DNA from: an uncultured Holophagaceae bacterium
GTDB taxonomy: Bacteria > Acidobacteriota > Holophagae > Holophagales > Holophagaceae
DNA: 24,602 nucleotides
Reading direction: 5' to 3'
Assembly: GCA_903919165.1 (NCBI GenBank)
Contig: CAIXHJ010000178.1
Span: 1-24,602 of the forward strand
The notes beneath the pieces are model-generated. The model made no database searches and was not told the origin of the DNA. It worked only from the letters and a program-made list of their open reading frames with translations. The number at the start of each line of letters is the position of its first letter. Position 1 is the stretch's first letter. Of this stretch, positions 13,292 through 22,114 are shown one piece after another. The position numbers and the translations under genes were made by a program.

Positions 13292-15087
13292 CGGCGCCAC
13301 CCCCGCTGCATGGTCGCGGAGGGCCAGGGCTGGCCGTAGGAGGCCAGGAAAGCCGCCCTTTGAGCGTTGCTGGCCTTGGTGTCCAGCACCAATCGATGAC
13401 TGCGCTCGGGGCTATCCACTACCGGCACGCTCACTTCGAAGACTCGTCCCCGAGCCGCGGCAAGCACGGTGGCACGGCCTCCCGGGCCCACCTGGGCGAG
13501 GCCACGCTGCACCTCTGCGGCGGTCGGGGTGCGCCATCCGTCCACCGCTAGGATTTCCATGCCGAAACTCAGGCCAGCCACCGCCGCTGGACTGCCGGGG
13601 ATTACGTTCTGCACCGTCGGCCCCGGGTTGGCCAGCACGAGGCCTGTCCAGGCCCGGGCGCAGCGCAGGGCGGCGGGGTCGTTCTGCTCCTCGGGCGAGA
13701 GCCGCTCCCAAGGTGCCTGAGCCTCCATCTTCAGTCCGAACGCGCTGCGCAGCTGGGCGCCATCCAATTCGGCACGGCCTGAGATGTAGGCCTTCCAGAA
13801 GGGCGCTGGATCCTTCCCAGAAAGCTCCTGGCAGGCCCGGCGCACATCGGCATCGGTCAAGCCATTCTCGCCATGGCGGTCCCAGAGCAGCGCGAAGAGC
13901 TCTGCCAGGCCTGCCTTGCCTCGACTGCCTTCGCGAATGGAAGCATCCATGAGCCACGCCACCATCTCGCCCTTGTCGTAGTAGCTGACGGAGCTGTTGG
14001 GGCTGAATTCATGCGGTTTGTAGAGGCGGATCCAGGCATCCCAGCTGGATTCCTCCAGGCTCTGCTCCAGGCGGCCCGGCCGCTGCACCTGCTCGCTCCA
14101 GCAGCGGGCCAGTTCCTTCGCCGTGTGGCTCCAGGGCACCACACCCGCCCGGAGGACGATGACATGCTCCATGTAGGAGGTCAGTCCCTCGTGGAACCAG
14201 AGCAGCTTCGTGGGGTTCTCACGGCTGTAGTCAAAGGGGCCGAGGATGGGGTCGTGGAGGCGCTTCACGTTCCAGGCGTGGAAGAACTCGTGCGCCACGA
14301 GCTGGTAGAGCGCGTAGTAGCCCTCGGGCCGGTCGAGGGCGTGGCTGTCCGAGATGAGGCTGGTGCAGTCCCTGTGCTCCAGGCCGCCGCGCTGCCCGGG
14401 CGTGAACGTGAACAGGAACACATAGCGCTTGAAGGGGAAGCCGCCGAAGATCGCGCCCGCGGCCTCGACGATCTTCTGCGTGGCCTCCGCGATGCGCCCC
14501 TCGTCGCCGCTGTGTACGCCTGTGAAGGCCAGCTCGAAGGTGCTGCGACCACTGTGGAAGCTTCGTGACCGGAAAGTTCCCAGTTCGAAGGGCGAGTCCA
14601 CGAGCGTATCGAAGCCGCAGGCAAGGTAGGTTCCCTCCTTCAGCGGCAGCGGGGAGGCCACCTTCCATCCAGTGGGGAAGCCCTCGAAACGGACCTCCAC
14701 GGGTCGGTTCAGCTGCCCTTCGAGGTAGAGGAAGGTAGCCGCCGGGATAACCTGGGCGTGAGTGGCATCCACATGGTTGGTGCGCACGGTCAGATCGTTG
14801 CCATAGACGCGGTACCGGATCCTGAGGTCCCGCTTCGCTGCGGGTATCCGCCAACGCTGCTTGTCGAGCTTGTCCAGGGAATGTTCCTTGCGGCCATCCA
14901 GGACTCGCACACGATCCACGAACCGGGCGTAGTCGCGCACCAGGTAGGATCCCGGCGTCCAGGCGGCCATCGCCGCGACAGCACCCCGGGCCACGGCCTC
15001 CGCGGGGAAGTTCAGCTCGACCTCGAAGAGATGCTGGGCCAGGTCCAGAGGACGCAGGATGGCCCGGATTGGGACCAGCTTCGGCAC
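13288..15087 (-). CDS. M61-family metallopeptidase with PDZ domain
   Basis: A zinc aminopeptidase of the glycyl-aminopeptidase family. Counting from GTG 15087 (599 residues), it has an N-terminal beta-rich domain, the substrate motif GGLEH at about 234-238, the zinc motif HEFFHAWN with His266, Glu267 and His270, third ligand Glu300 in WFHEGLTSYME, and a C-terminal PDZ domain at about 490-565 (GLVLANPG, VIPGSPAAVAGL, ILAVDG). No signal peptide is evident, so it may be cytoplasmic. GTG 15087 lies 8 bases after the TetR stop; the frame is open further upstream inside the TetR gene, but MPKLVP is a natural start. Its TGA overlaps the glycosyltransferase start. Confidence 0.93.
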   Translation of the reverse strand: MPKLVPIRAILRPLDLAQHLFEVELNFPAEAVARGAVAAMAAWTPGSYLVRDYARFVDRVRVLDGRKEHSLDKLDKQRWRIPAAKRDLRIRYRVYGNDLTVRTNHVDATHAQVIPAATFLYLEGQLNRPVEVRFEGFPTGWKVASPLPLKEGTYLACGFDTLVDSPFELGTFRSRSFHSGRSTFELAFTGVHSGDEGRIAEATQKIVEAAGAIFGGFPFKRYVFLFTFTPGQRGGLEHRDCTSLISDSHALDRPEGYYALYQLVAHEFFHAWNVKRLHDPILGPFDYSRENPTKLLWFHEGLTSYMEHVIVLRAGVVPWSHTAKELARCWSEQVQRPGRLEQSLEESSWDAWIRLYKPHEFSPNSSVSYYDKGEMVAWLMDASIREGSRGKAGLAELFALLWDRHGENGLTDADVRRACQELSGKDPAPFWKAYISGRAELDGAQLRSAFGLKMEAQAPWERLSPEEQNDPAALRCARAWTGLVLANPGPTVQNVIPGSPAAVAGLSFGMEILAVDGWRTPTAAEVQRGLAQVGPGGRATVLAAARGRVFEVSVPVVDSPERSHRLVLDTKASNAQRAAFLASYGQPWPSATMQRGWRR

Positions 15088-15095
15088 GGACGGCC

Positions 15096-15797
15096 TCAGC
15101 CCAGGACGCCGTGCAGCCAACGGCGGGAGACCCACTTCACTTCGTCTTCGGTGATCTGGTACTGCGGGTCGCGCAGCTTCTCCTCGATGAGCGATCCCAC
15201 CAGTGACGTGAACAGCAGCACTTCCTTGCGGGCCTGCTCCAGACTGGTGCCGAAAACATGGTTCACGAAAAGGCCAAGAGGACTCAATCCCTTTTCCACC
15301 AGGGGCATCAGATCGCGAAAGCCGGAATCCGGCGAGGGCACGGCGATGGAGCGGAGGATGAACCCAGTGAACTCCTGGCTTTCAAGCAGCAGGTCGAGGT
15401 AGGACCGGGAGAGCGACCGGCAGGCCGCCTCCTGGGCTTTGGTGCCCTTGATCGGCTCAGCTAGGAAAGGCTCCACCATGGCCTGGATGCGCACCGCCAT
15501 GCTTGCCAGGGACACGAGGCAGAGCTGCCGGAAGAGCCCCTCCTTACTGCCGAAGTGATAGTAGAGCGTGGGCTTGGAAACACCGGCCTCCTCTGCTACC
15601 TCCTTCACCTGCACGCCGTCATAGCCCTTGGCCGCGAAGTGGGACAGAGCGGAAAGCAGGAGGCGGGCCTTGAGGTCGCCTTGGCCACTCAGCCGCCCCA
15701 GGGCCGCGTGGAAGCTGCCATCGGCGCCCACCCCCAAGGCCTCGGGTCCGAAGACCGGCACCATCTCTTTGAGACCATGGTCAGGAACGGTGGACAT
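15096..15797 (-). CDS. TetR-family transcriptional regulator
   Basis: A 233-residue DNA-binding repressor or activator. The TetR helix-turn-helix spans about 45-90 (ALSHFAAKGYDGVQVKEVA, then AGVSKPTLYYHFGSKEGLF), followed by an all-helical ligand domain to the C-terminus. About 40 residues precede the usual domain start, longer than typical; the start ATG 15797 follows GAGG and the upstream open frame is shadow of the transporter gene. It sits 8 bases before the M61 peptidase gene and downstream of the EamA transporter gene, so either could be a target. The ligand is unknown. A quasi-palindrome at 15842-15859 is a possible operator. Confidence 0.92.
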   Translation of the reverse strand: MSTVPDHGLKEMVPVFGPEALGVGADGSFHAALGRLSGQGDLKARLLLSALSHFAAKGYDGVQVKEVAEEAGVSKPTLYYHFGSKEGLFRQLCLVSLASMAVRIQAMVEPFLAEPIKGTKAQEAACRSLSRSYLDLLLESQEFTGFILRSIAVPSPDSGFRDLMPLVEKGLSPLGLFVNHVFGTSLEQARKEVLLFTSLVGSLIEEKLRDPQYQITEDEVKWVSRRWLHGVLG

Positions 15798-15841
15798 AGG
15801 GTGCCTCGGAAGTCCCCCCAGGATGCCACGAACAGGCTTAC

Positions 15842-15859
15842 TGGGGGTTAAACCACCCA
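15842..15859. promoter_or_regulatory. Candidate operator upstream of the TetR gene
   Basis: TGGGGGTT-A-AACCaCCCA is a near-perfect inverted repeat (one extra A in the right arm) lying 45 bp before the TetR start codon, in the 98-bp gap after the EamA gene. TetR regulators commonly bind palindromes of this size near their own promoter. I see no convincing -35/-10 pair around it, so this is a suggestion only. Confidence 0.3.
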
Positions 15860-15895
15860 AGGGCCCAGAGAATGCCAAGGTCTGGCGGCATCTGT

Positions 15896-16744
15896 TCAGG
15901 AGCGGGCTCCAGCCATGCCATTCAGTCCAAGGGCACAGCCGATGATGGTCCCTCCCACGGCCAGCCTTGACCAATCCACGGCCTCGCGGAAAACGAGACT
16001 GGAAGCGAGGATGGCCAGTGGGATCTTCATGTTGTTGAAGATGGCCAGGGTCCCGATGTCCGTCCGCCGGGCCCCGGCATTGAACAGGAAGAAGCCGAGG
16101 CCCGAGGCCACCACACCCAGGTAGATCAGCACGGCCAGTTGGTGCAGGCTCATGCCGAGCACCTTGTCCCACTGGATCGATGGCGCGGCCATGGCCACGG
16201 CCACCACCGAAGCCCCCAGGTAGAGAAGGCCCATGAGATCCCGGTCCCGCTTACCTGTGGCCGGGGCCAGGCGCCGGTAGAGGATCTGGCCCAGGGCAAA
16301 GCAGAGGTTCGCGCCCTGCATCAGCAGGAAGCCCCGAAAGATCCCCGCCCTCCCCAGACCGGACCAGACGCAGATCCCCGTTCCCAGCACCGCAAGCGAG
16401 GCAGAGGCCAGGAACATCCAGGACATCCGCCGCTCCAGGAGATCGCTGATCAGCGTCACGAACAGGGGCGTGAAGATGGTGAACAGAGCTACCTCGGAGG
16501 ACCGCAGCCAGCGGAAGGAAGCGATATAGAGCAGGTACATCAGCCCGAACTGCAGGGCCCCGATGCCAGCGAACATCAGCGCGCGCTCTAGAGGGAGGTC
16601 CTTCACGTGCAGGAATGGCAGGAACACCAGTGCCGCGAGGACCGTACGGGCCGCGGTCACGAAGGGCGCGCCGAGGCCGCTCACCTGGGCCGTGAGGCCG
16701 AAGGAAAGGGCCCAGATGACCGAGACGATGAGCAGCAGAACCAT
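15896..16744 (-). CDS. EamA/DMT-family transporter
   Basis: An inner-membrane transporter of the drug/metabolite superfamily with about 10 predicted helices in two EamA halves (about 1-135 and 145-282). Visible features are the N-terminal LLLIVSVIWALSFGLT, LRSSEVALFTIFTPLFVTLI in the first half, and GTLAIFNNMKIPLAILAS followed by GGTIIGCALGL in the second. I chose ATG 16744, 5 bases after a GGAG; a GTG at 16756 adds four residues without a ribosome site. It follows the DUF2520-like gene by 24 bp. Substrate unknown; the family exports amino acids, metabolites or drugs. Confidence 0.9.
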   Translation of the reverse strand: MVLLLIVSVIWALSFGLTAQVSGLGAPFVTAARTVLAALVFLPFLHVKDLPLERALMFAGIGALQFGLMYLLYIASFRWLRSSEVALFTIFTPLFVTLISDLLERRMSWMFLASASLAVLGTGICVWSGLGRAGIFRGFLLMQGANLCFALGQILYRRLAPATGKRDRDLMGLLYLGASVVAVAMAAPSIQWDKVLGMSLHQLAVLIYLGVVASGLGFFLFNAGARRTDIGTLAIFNNMKIPLAILASSLVFREAVDWSRLAVGGTIIGCALGLNGMAGARS

Positions 16745-16768
16745 GAATCTCCACACTGGAAGAGGTTT

Positions 16769-17404
16769 TCAGTCGAGTCCGCGCCCCAGCTTCAGGAAGA
16801 TTTCGCGCCAGGACTCCGGAAGCGCCTCCGCATCACGGGCAATGGTGGCCTCGTCTCCCCGGACGAAGGGGCCTGTGCGTCCTGCGGCGCCACGCTCCGC
16901 CACGCTCCGGAGCGTGGCTTCCGCCAGCGGCAGCAGACCTCTCCCGGGAAGCGCCACGCCCTGCCAGCGAAGCAAGGCCTCTGCGCCCAGCCACAGGGTG
17001 GCCGCGTGTCCGGAGGTCAGCACCGCGGCCGCGTGGTAGAGCGGTTTGAGCTCCGCGGGCAGGTCGAAGGCCGCGAAGCCCAGCTCCCCGAAGGCCCGGC
17101 GCAGATTGTCCGGAACCGCGCCGGTAATGGCGAGCGGCGTGCCGGTCCAGTCATGGGCATGCCCATCGAAGCTGGTGAGCGGATGGGCACAGGGCACACC
17201 CTGCAGCTGCAGGCTGCCCGCCAGATGCACACAGCGGCCCGGGAAAAACGCCGCCAATTCGGGCACCGCCCAGTCCGGCACCGCCAGCAGCACGAGGCCT
17301 TCGGGGCGCGCCGAGTGGTCCTCCAGCGCGGCACGCGATCCCCAGGCCTCGGCCAGCGCGCGCCCCGCGCGGCCCCGCCCCAGGATGGTGAATTCGGAGG
17401 TCAT
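16769..17404 (-). CDS. Rossmann-fold DUF2520-type protein
   Basis: A 211-residue cytoplasmic protein with an N-terminal nucleotide-binding Rossmann region (FTILGRGRAGRALAEAW, glycine motif at 9-14) and a C-terminal helical region with HPLTSF at 74-79 and YHAAAVLTSGHAA at 123-135. This is the signature of the Rossmann-like/DUF2520 (COG5495) family, distant relatives of ketopantoate and 6-phosphogluconate-type dehydrogenases. No substrate is established to my knowledge. It is divergent from the helical protein gene at 17460 (55 bp gap) and leads the long minus-strand gene train. The family call is good, the reaction unknown. Confidence 0.8.
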   Translation of the reverse strand: MTSEFTILGRGRAGRALAEAWGSRAALEDHSARPEGLVLLAVPDWAVPELAAFFPGRCVHLAGSLQLQGVPCAHPLTSFDGHAHDWTGTPLAITGAVPDNLRRAFGELGFAAFDLPAELKPLYHAAAVLTSGHAATLWLGAEALLRWQGVALPGRGLLPLAEATLRSVAERGAAGRTGPFVRGDEATIARDAEALPESWREIFLKLGRGLD

Positions 17405-17459
17405 GGGGACAGTGTGGCGGAAAACGGTCTTCAGTCTTCAGCCCCACTACACTTTCTCC

Positions 17460-18158
17460 ATGCCCCACCCATCGACTCTCTGGGCGCTGCCGCCAGACCT
17501 GCCGTGGCCGCGGTTCCTGCGGCTGCTGAGGCAGCCCGATCCGCCGCGGGGCTGGCTCGAATCCGCCGCAGACCTGCCTGAGCTGAAGAAACGGCCCCTG
17601 CTGTTGCGCTGGATCGCCCAGCATCCCAAGGCCCCTGCCCATCTCCGCTCGCGCCTGCTGGCGCGCCTGCCCTGGCGGGCACTGGCCGCCGTGGCCTCGG
17701 ACCCTGCGGCCCACCCCCAGGCCCGCCAGCATGCCACGGAGAAGCTGCAGCAGCAGTGGACGACCCTGACCACCGGCGAGCGCCGCAGCCTGGCTATCCA
17801 CGCGCCGCGCCCCCTCTGGCCCCTGGTGTGGCGCGCGCCCGCGGTCCGCGTGCTGTCGGCCTTCCTCCAGCATCCGAAGCTGGGGCTCGATACCCTGGTC
17901 GCCCTCATCCAGCCGCCGCTTCGCCCTGCGCAGGCCGAGGCCCTGGCCGCTTCACGCTGGCGGGAGTTCGGTCCCGTGGCGGAACAGGTGCTCCAGGCCC
18001 TGGATCAAAGCCTCCCCCTGCCCGATTCGGGTCTCGCCCTGGGCCATGCCGCGCCCTGGATCAAGGCGCTGGATGATGAGGCCCGCATCCTCGCCGCCAG
18101 CCACATCCTCACACCGGCCCTTCGGCGCATGGTGCATCCGCGGCGCGAGGCCGGCTAG
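17460..18158 (+). CDS. Hypothetical helical-repeat protein
   Basis: A 232-residue protein I do not recognise. It is rich in Leu, Ala, Arg, Pro and Trp, with no signal or membrane helix. Several segments (about 45-65, 70-95, 130-150, 165-190) look like short amphipathic helices with a repeating HPKAPAHLRSRLLARL or DPAAHPQARQHATEKL flavour, similar in feel to HEAT/LRV-type solenoid repeats. That is an impression, not a domain match. ATG 17460 was chosen because the upstream open frame is shadow of the divergent gene and MPHPSTLWALPPDLPW is a plausible start. There is no clear Shine-Dalgarno. Its TAG shares CTAG with the elbB stop on the other strand. Confidence 0.65.
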   Translation: MPHPSTLWALPPDLPWPRFLRLLRQPDPPRGWLESAADLPELKKRPLLLRWIAQHPKAPAHLRSRLLARLPWRALAAVASDPAAHPQARQHATEKLQQQWTTLTTGERRSLAIHAPRPLWPLVWRAPAVRVLSAFLQHPKLGLDTLVALIQPPLRPAQAEALAASRWREFGPVAEQVLQALDQSLPLPDSGLALGHAAPWIKALDDEARILAASHILTPALRRMVHPRREAG

Positions 18159-18832
18159 GCCCGCTTAAGCACCTCGGTCACACAGCGCTCGATGCCGACC
18201 CATACATCCGACAGCCTTGCGTCGTCGAACATGTAGGCGGGAGTGGTCACAAGCTTGAGGGCCTCGTCGATGACGATCTCCCGGGCGCTGGGGGTGTCTT
18301 CGTGCAGGTGCCCCAGGCGACGCATGGCATCCGAGCAGCCCGGATCGCCGCCCAGTGTGAGCCGTGCGGCATTCTTGCCCGACAGGATCAGGGCCACCAG
18401 GGCCGGGGCGATGCAGATGGCGCCCACGGGCTTCTTCGCGTCAAAGAACCCGCGGACGAAAGCGGCCACGTCCGGTCGCACGTCGGCCTCGGCGCCCTTG
18501 AAGGCGAAGGAGCAGTGGTTCTTGGCCACACCGTAGCCGCCGGGCATCACCAGCGCGTCGAAGTCCTCGACCCTGGCCTTGGCCAGGTCCAGACACTGCC
18601 CCAGGCGCGCGATGCGGCTGGATTCCTCCAGGATGTTGCGGACCGCCCCGGTCACGGGCTGGCCGGTGGCGTGGTTGATGACGTGGTACTGGTCCGCGTT
18701 GGGGGCAATGCACTGGAAGGCCACGCCGTGCTGGTCCAGGGCCAGCAGCGTGAGCACCGCCTCGCGCACTTCCGCGCCGTCGAGATGGCCGCAGCCGGCC
18801 AGCAGCACCGCGACCTTGAGCGTCTTCGCCAT
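18155..18832 (-). CDS. elbB: ElbB-type glyoxalase-like protein
   Basis: A DJ-1/PfpI-superfamily protein with a glutamine-amidotransferase-1-like fold. The 225 residues show VAVLLAGCGHLDGAEVREAV at 7-26, the nucleophile-elbow-like region PVGAICIAP with candidate Cys140, VMPGGYGVAKN at 95-105 and TTPAYMF near the end. All of these match ElbB (isoprenoid biosynthesis protein with amidotransferase-like domain); E. coli ElbB has been reported to have glyoxalase activity, and its physiological role is unclear. ATG 18832 has an excellent AGGAGG site. It is divergent from the aminotransferase gene and converges on the helical protein gene with a 4-base stop overlap. Confidence 0.9.
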   Translation of the reverse strand: MAKTLKVAVLLAGCGHLDGAEVREAVLTLLALDQHGVAFQCIAPNADQYHVINHATGQPVTGAVRNILEESSRIARLGQCLDLAKARVEDFDALVMPGGYGVAKNHCSFAFKGAEADVRPDVAAFVRGFFDAKKPVGAICIAPALVALILSGKNAARLTLGGDPGCSDAMRRLGHLHEDTPSAREIVIDEALKLVTTPAYMFDDARLSDVWVGIERCVTEVLKRA

Positions 18833-18906
18833 GGGAGCCTCCTGATGAATGGGCCAATTATCCATCGAATGGCAAGTGTCCACAGAGGTTCGATTAACCT
18901 GAACCC
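18833..18906. promoter_or_regulatory. Divergent promoter region of elbB and aminotransferase
   Basis: This 74-bp gap must hold start signals for both divergent genes. On the minus strand GATAAT (18862-18857) matches five of six -10 bases and TGGACA upstream matches five of six -35 bases, but the spacing is about 14, which is short. I find no convincing plus-strand pair. The region is clearly more AT-rich than its surroundings. Confidence 0.35.
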
Positions 18907-20064
18907 ATGTATTTCTCCTCCCGCCTGCCGCACGGTTTCGAACCGAATGCCCTGTCGGCTTCGCTGGCGAAACTGCGCTACGAGGGCCGGGAGATCCTGG
19001 ATCTCACCGTGTCGAACCCCACGCATTGCGGGTTCACCTATCCCGAGGCCGAGATCCGGGCGGCGCTCTCCCAACCTGCCGTGCTTTGCTATGATCCCGA
19101 TCCATTCGGTTCCCCTGCGGCCCGCGAAGCCATCGCCTCGCACCATGGCCACGGCCTGCGGGCCGAAGACCTTCTGCTCACGGCTTCCACCAGCGAGGGC
19201 TACGCCCTGCTGTTCAAACTGCTGGGCGATCCCGGGGACGAGGTGCTGGTGCCCAGCCCCAGCTACCCGCTCTTCGAATGGCTTGCGCGGCTTGATGGTC
19301 TGCGGGCCCGGCCCGTGCCCTCGTACTTCCACGAGCGCTGGCACCTGGATCTCGGTGCTCTTGAATCGGCCATCTCCCCGCGGTCCCGGGCCATCGTGGT
19401 GGTGAACCCCAACAACCCCACCGGACAGTTCCTATCGAAAACAGAATGGAAGGAACTCACGGGGTTGGGCGCCCGGAAGGGTCTCGCCCTGCTCGTGGAT
19501 GAGGTCTTCGCGGACTATCCGCTGGAAGCGCCGACCGACCAGCTGGGCACTGTCCTGCTCGACCCCGATCCGCCCTGCCCCGTCTTCCTTCTCTCGGGCC
19601 TCAGCAAGGTGGCGGCCCTGCCCCAGCTCAAGCTGGGCTGGGTCGCGGTGCGCGGCCCGGGTGCGTCGGAGTACCGGTCGGCCCTGGCCTTCCTGGCGGA
19701 CCAATACCTCTCAGTCTCTGCGCCCGTGCAGAGCGCTGCGCCGACCCTGCTGGCACTGGCGCCGGGGATCCGGGACCAGGTGCGCGGGCGTCTGCAAGTC
19801 AACCTGAACGCCCTGGATACCGCGCTGACGGCCCATCCCCGCCTGTCGCGCCTGCCCGTGGAGGGTGGCTGGTCCGTTCTGCTGCGCCGTCCCGCCGTGG
19901 ACTCGGATGAGGCCTGCGCCCTGCGGCTGCTGGAGACGGCCTCGACCCTGGTGCATCCGGGTTCCTTTTTCGACCTGCCAGGTGACGGGCACCTGGTTAT
20001 CAGCCTCCTGGCGCCGGAGAATTTTTTTCGCGAAGGACTGGGCCACATCTTCCCCTTGCTCTGA
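18907..20064 (+). CDS. PLP-dependent class I/II aminotransferase
   Basis: A fold-type I aminotransferase of 385 residues. Landmarks are the small-domain SNPTHCGFTYP near 36-46, TASTSEGYALLFKLL at 92-106, NPNNPTG at 167-173, Asp198 in LLVDEVFADY (cofactor pyridine N) and the PLP Schiff-base Lys234 in LLSGLSKVAALPQLKLGW. The substrate is not determined; the N-terminus and SNPTxxGF motif resemble alanine/aspartate-type enzymes of this class. It is the first plus-strand gene after elbB, and its stop lies 19 bp before the DUF4178 gene. It may therefore be cotranscribed with the polyamine-type module, although a functional link is not proven. Confidence 0.88.
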   Translation: MYFSSRLPHGFEPNALSASLAKLRYEGREILDLTVSNPTHCGFTYPEAEIRAALSQPAVLCYDPDPFGSPAAREAIASHHGHGLRAEDLLLTASTSEGYALLFKLLGDPGDEVLVPSPSYPLFEWLARLDGLRARPVPSYFHERWHLDLGALESAISPRSRAIVVVNPNNPTGQFLSKTEWKELTGLGARKGLALLVDEVFADYPLEAPTDQLGTVLLDPDPPCPVFLLSGLSKVAALPQLKLGWVAVRGPGASEYRSALAFLADQYLSVSAPVQSAAPTLLALAPGIRDQVRGRLQVNLNALDTALTAHPRLSRLPVEGGWSVLLRRPAVDSDEACALRLLETASTLVHPGSFFDLPGDGHLVISLLAPENFFREGLGHIFPLL

Positions 20065-20083
20065 CGCATAATCACCGGAACCC

Positions 20084-22111
20084 ATGAGCACCCTCGCCTC
20101 CTGCCCCAGCTGCGGCGCCTCCCTGAGCTTCCGGCCCGGAACCATGGTGGCCGTCTGTTCCTACTGCAAGGCCTTGGCCGCTCGCCGGGACCGGGATCCC
20201 GAGCTGATCGGCAAGGTGGCCGATCTCGTGGACACGGGTTCTCCCCTGGGTCTGGGCGGTTCTGGCACCTACGCAGGTCGGGGCTTCGCGCTCGCAGGCC
20301 GGGTCCAATTGAAGCATCCCCTCGGCGGCGTGTGGGACGAGTGGTACCTGGCCCTCGACGATGGTCGGTGGGGATGGCTGGCGGAGGCCCAGGGCCGCTT
20401 CTACCTGACCTTCACCCAGACACCGCATGGAGTCATTCCTCCCGTTGACAGTCTCCACGCGGGCGGCCTCGCCGACCTTGGGCCGGACGGCCTCTGGACC
20501 GTGGGCGAGATCAGCACGGCCACCTTCCACAGCGCCGAGGGCGAGATCCCATGGGCCGTGGAACCGGGCGGCACCTATCGCTATGCGGATCTCTCTGGAA
20601 AGAATGGCGCCTTCGCCACCCTGGACTACAGCGAGGCCCCGCCGCTCTTCTTCCTCGGTCGGGAAATCCCGCTGGCGGATCTGCACCTGCAGGGCGGCAC
20701 ACGGAAGCCGACCAAGGTGGGCACCCAGAACCTCAACTGCCCCAAGTGCGGCGGCGCCCTGGCGCTGCATGCCCCAGATCAGACCCAGCGGGTGGGCTGC
20801 CCCAGCTGTGGCAGCCTGCTCTCGGCGGAGAACGGCAGGCTGGCCTTCCTGAAGAGCCTGAAACAGCCGCACCAGGACGTGGTGATCCCTCTGGGCGCAG
20901 AAGGGACACTGAAGGGTGAGCAGGTCATCTGCATCGGCCAGCTGCGCCGCAGCTGCACCATCGAAGGCCAGCCCTATCCCTGGACCGAGTACCTGCTCCT
21001 CGACAGCCAGCATGGCTTCAAGTGGCTGGTGGAGAGCGAAGGGCACTGGAGCCTGGCGGTGGCGATAGCTCCCGGCGAGGTTCCTCAGGCTCGGGATGGC
21101 CAGAAGAACCTGCGGGTCCTGGGCCACAACTGGCGCCGCTTCCAGGATGTGGAGGCCGTGGTCGAGGGCGTGTGGGGCGAGTTCTACTGGACCGTGGAGC
21201 AGGGCGAGCGGGTCCTGGTGTCCGAGTTCGTGGCCCCGCCCCGCAGCCTCACCTCTGAGCGGCAATCGCACCAGGGCGGCGGTGAGGAAGTGAACTGGAG
21301 TCTCTCCACCTACCTCGAACCGGGCGAAGTCTGGGCTGCGTTCAAGCTCGGGGGCGCACCCCCAGCACCCAGGGGCATCTCATCCTTCCAGCCCAACCCG
21401 CACCGGACGGCCCTGTCGAAGTCCGCCCTCTGGATCGTGGGCGCGCTGGGGCTGCTGCTCCTCCTGGTCATGGCCGAATCCGTGACCCATCGCAACGTGG
21501 AGCTGTTCCACCGGCAGCTCGACCTCCATGAATTGACCCCTGGCCTCCGGCCGCAGGCGGTCGGCGACGTCCGCAGGAGGATTCCCGCGGGTCGGCCCCC
21601 GGCATCAACCCCACCGGGCGCCCCGGTCGAAGAGTCCCAGGAACCGGTTTTCTTCTCGGACCCCATCGAGATCAAGGATGGGCATCAGAATCTGGCGGTC
21701 ACGCTCAGCGCTCCGGTCAACAACAACTGGGTCGAGCTGGAGGGCGCCCTGGTGAGCGAGACCACTGGTGTAGCGGAGCTCTTCCTCTTGGAAGGCAGCT
21801 ACTACCATGGCGTGGACGGGGGCGAGTCCTGGACCGAGGGTGGCCAGACCGAGACTGTGTTCCTCAGTGCCGTGCCTCCCGGCAGCTACGTGCTGCGCCT
21901 GGCCCCATCGTGGAATGGGAAGGTACCGCCCGTCCGCGTCATCGACGTGCAGCTGCGCCAGGGTGTCATGCGCTGGCTCTATCCCGGCCTCGCCCTGTTG
22001 GCCATCCTGCTGGTGCCCCTGGTCATGATCTTCCCCATGGCGGCTTTCGAGGGCCGGCGCTGGCAGGAGAGCATGTACTCATCCAAGGCGTCTTCTGGTG
22101 GAGGTGACTGA
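20084..22111 (+). CDS. Two-zinc-ribbon, two-DUF4178 membrane protein
   Basis: A 675-residue protein with repeating architecture. Zinc ribbon 1 is C7/C10-C25/C28, then a DUF4178-like beta domain (about 50-200; WDEWYLALDDGRWGWLAEAQG). Zinc ribbon 2 is C219/C222-C239/C242, then a second DUF4178 copy (about 275-425; WTEYLLLDSQHGFKWLVESEG). A membrane helix (about 447-464), a probably extracytoplasmic beta-rich domain (about 525-625) and a second membrane helix (about 632-652) follow. The two paired motifs WDEW/WTEY and GWLAEA/KWLVES show the internal duplication. The function is unknown. GGAGGTG at its 3' end serves the next gene, 3 bp downstream. DUF4178 genes are known to me as neighbours of DUF350 and aminopropyltransferase-like genes. 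Confidence 0.85.
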   Translation: MSTLASCPSCGASLSFRPGTMVAVCSYCKALAARRDRDPELIGKVADLVDTGSPLGLGGSGTYAGRGFALAGRVQLKHPLGGVWDEWYLALDDGRWGWLAEAQGRFYLTFTQTPHGVIPPVDSLHAGGLADLGPDGLWTVGEISTATFHSAEGEIPWAVEPGGTYRYADLSGKNGAFATLDYSEAPPLFFLGREIPLADLHLQGGTRKPTKVGTQNLNCPKCGGALALHAPDQTQRVGCPSCGSLLSAENGRLAFLKSLKQPHQDVVIPLGAEGTLKGEQVICIGQLRRSCTIEGQPYPWTEYLLLDSQHGFKWLVESEGHWSLAVAIAPGEVPQARDGQKNLRVLGHNWRRFQDVEAVVEGVWGEFYWTVEQGERVLVSEFVAPPRSLTSERQSHQGGGEEVNWSLSTYLEPGEVWAAFKLGGAPPAPRGISSFQPNPHRTALSKSALWIVGALGLLLLLVMAESVTHRNVELFHRQLDLHELTPGLRPQAVGDVRRRIPAGRPPASTPPGAPVEESQEPVFFSDPIEIKDGHQNLAVTLSAPVNNNWVELEGALVSETTGVAELFLLEGSYYHGVDGGESWTEGGQTETVFLSAVPPGSYVLRLAPSWNGKVPPVRVIDVQLRQGVMRWLYPGLALLAILLVPLVMIFPMAAFEGRRWQESMYSSKASSGGGD

Positions 22112-22114
22112 CCC

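Noticed and set aside
20072..21271. 399-residue antisense open frame opposite the DUF4178 gene
   Set aside because: Low-complexity shadow composition; the sense frame has paired zinc ribbons and domain repeats.
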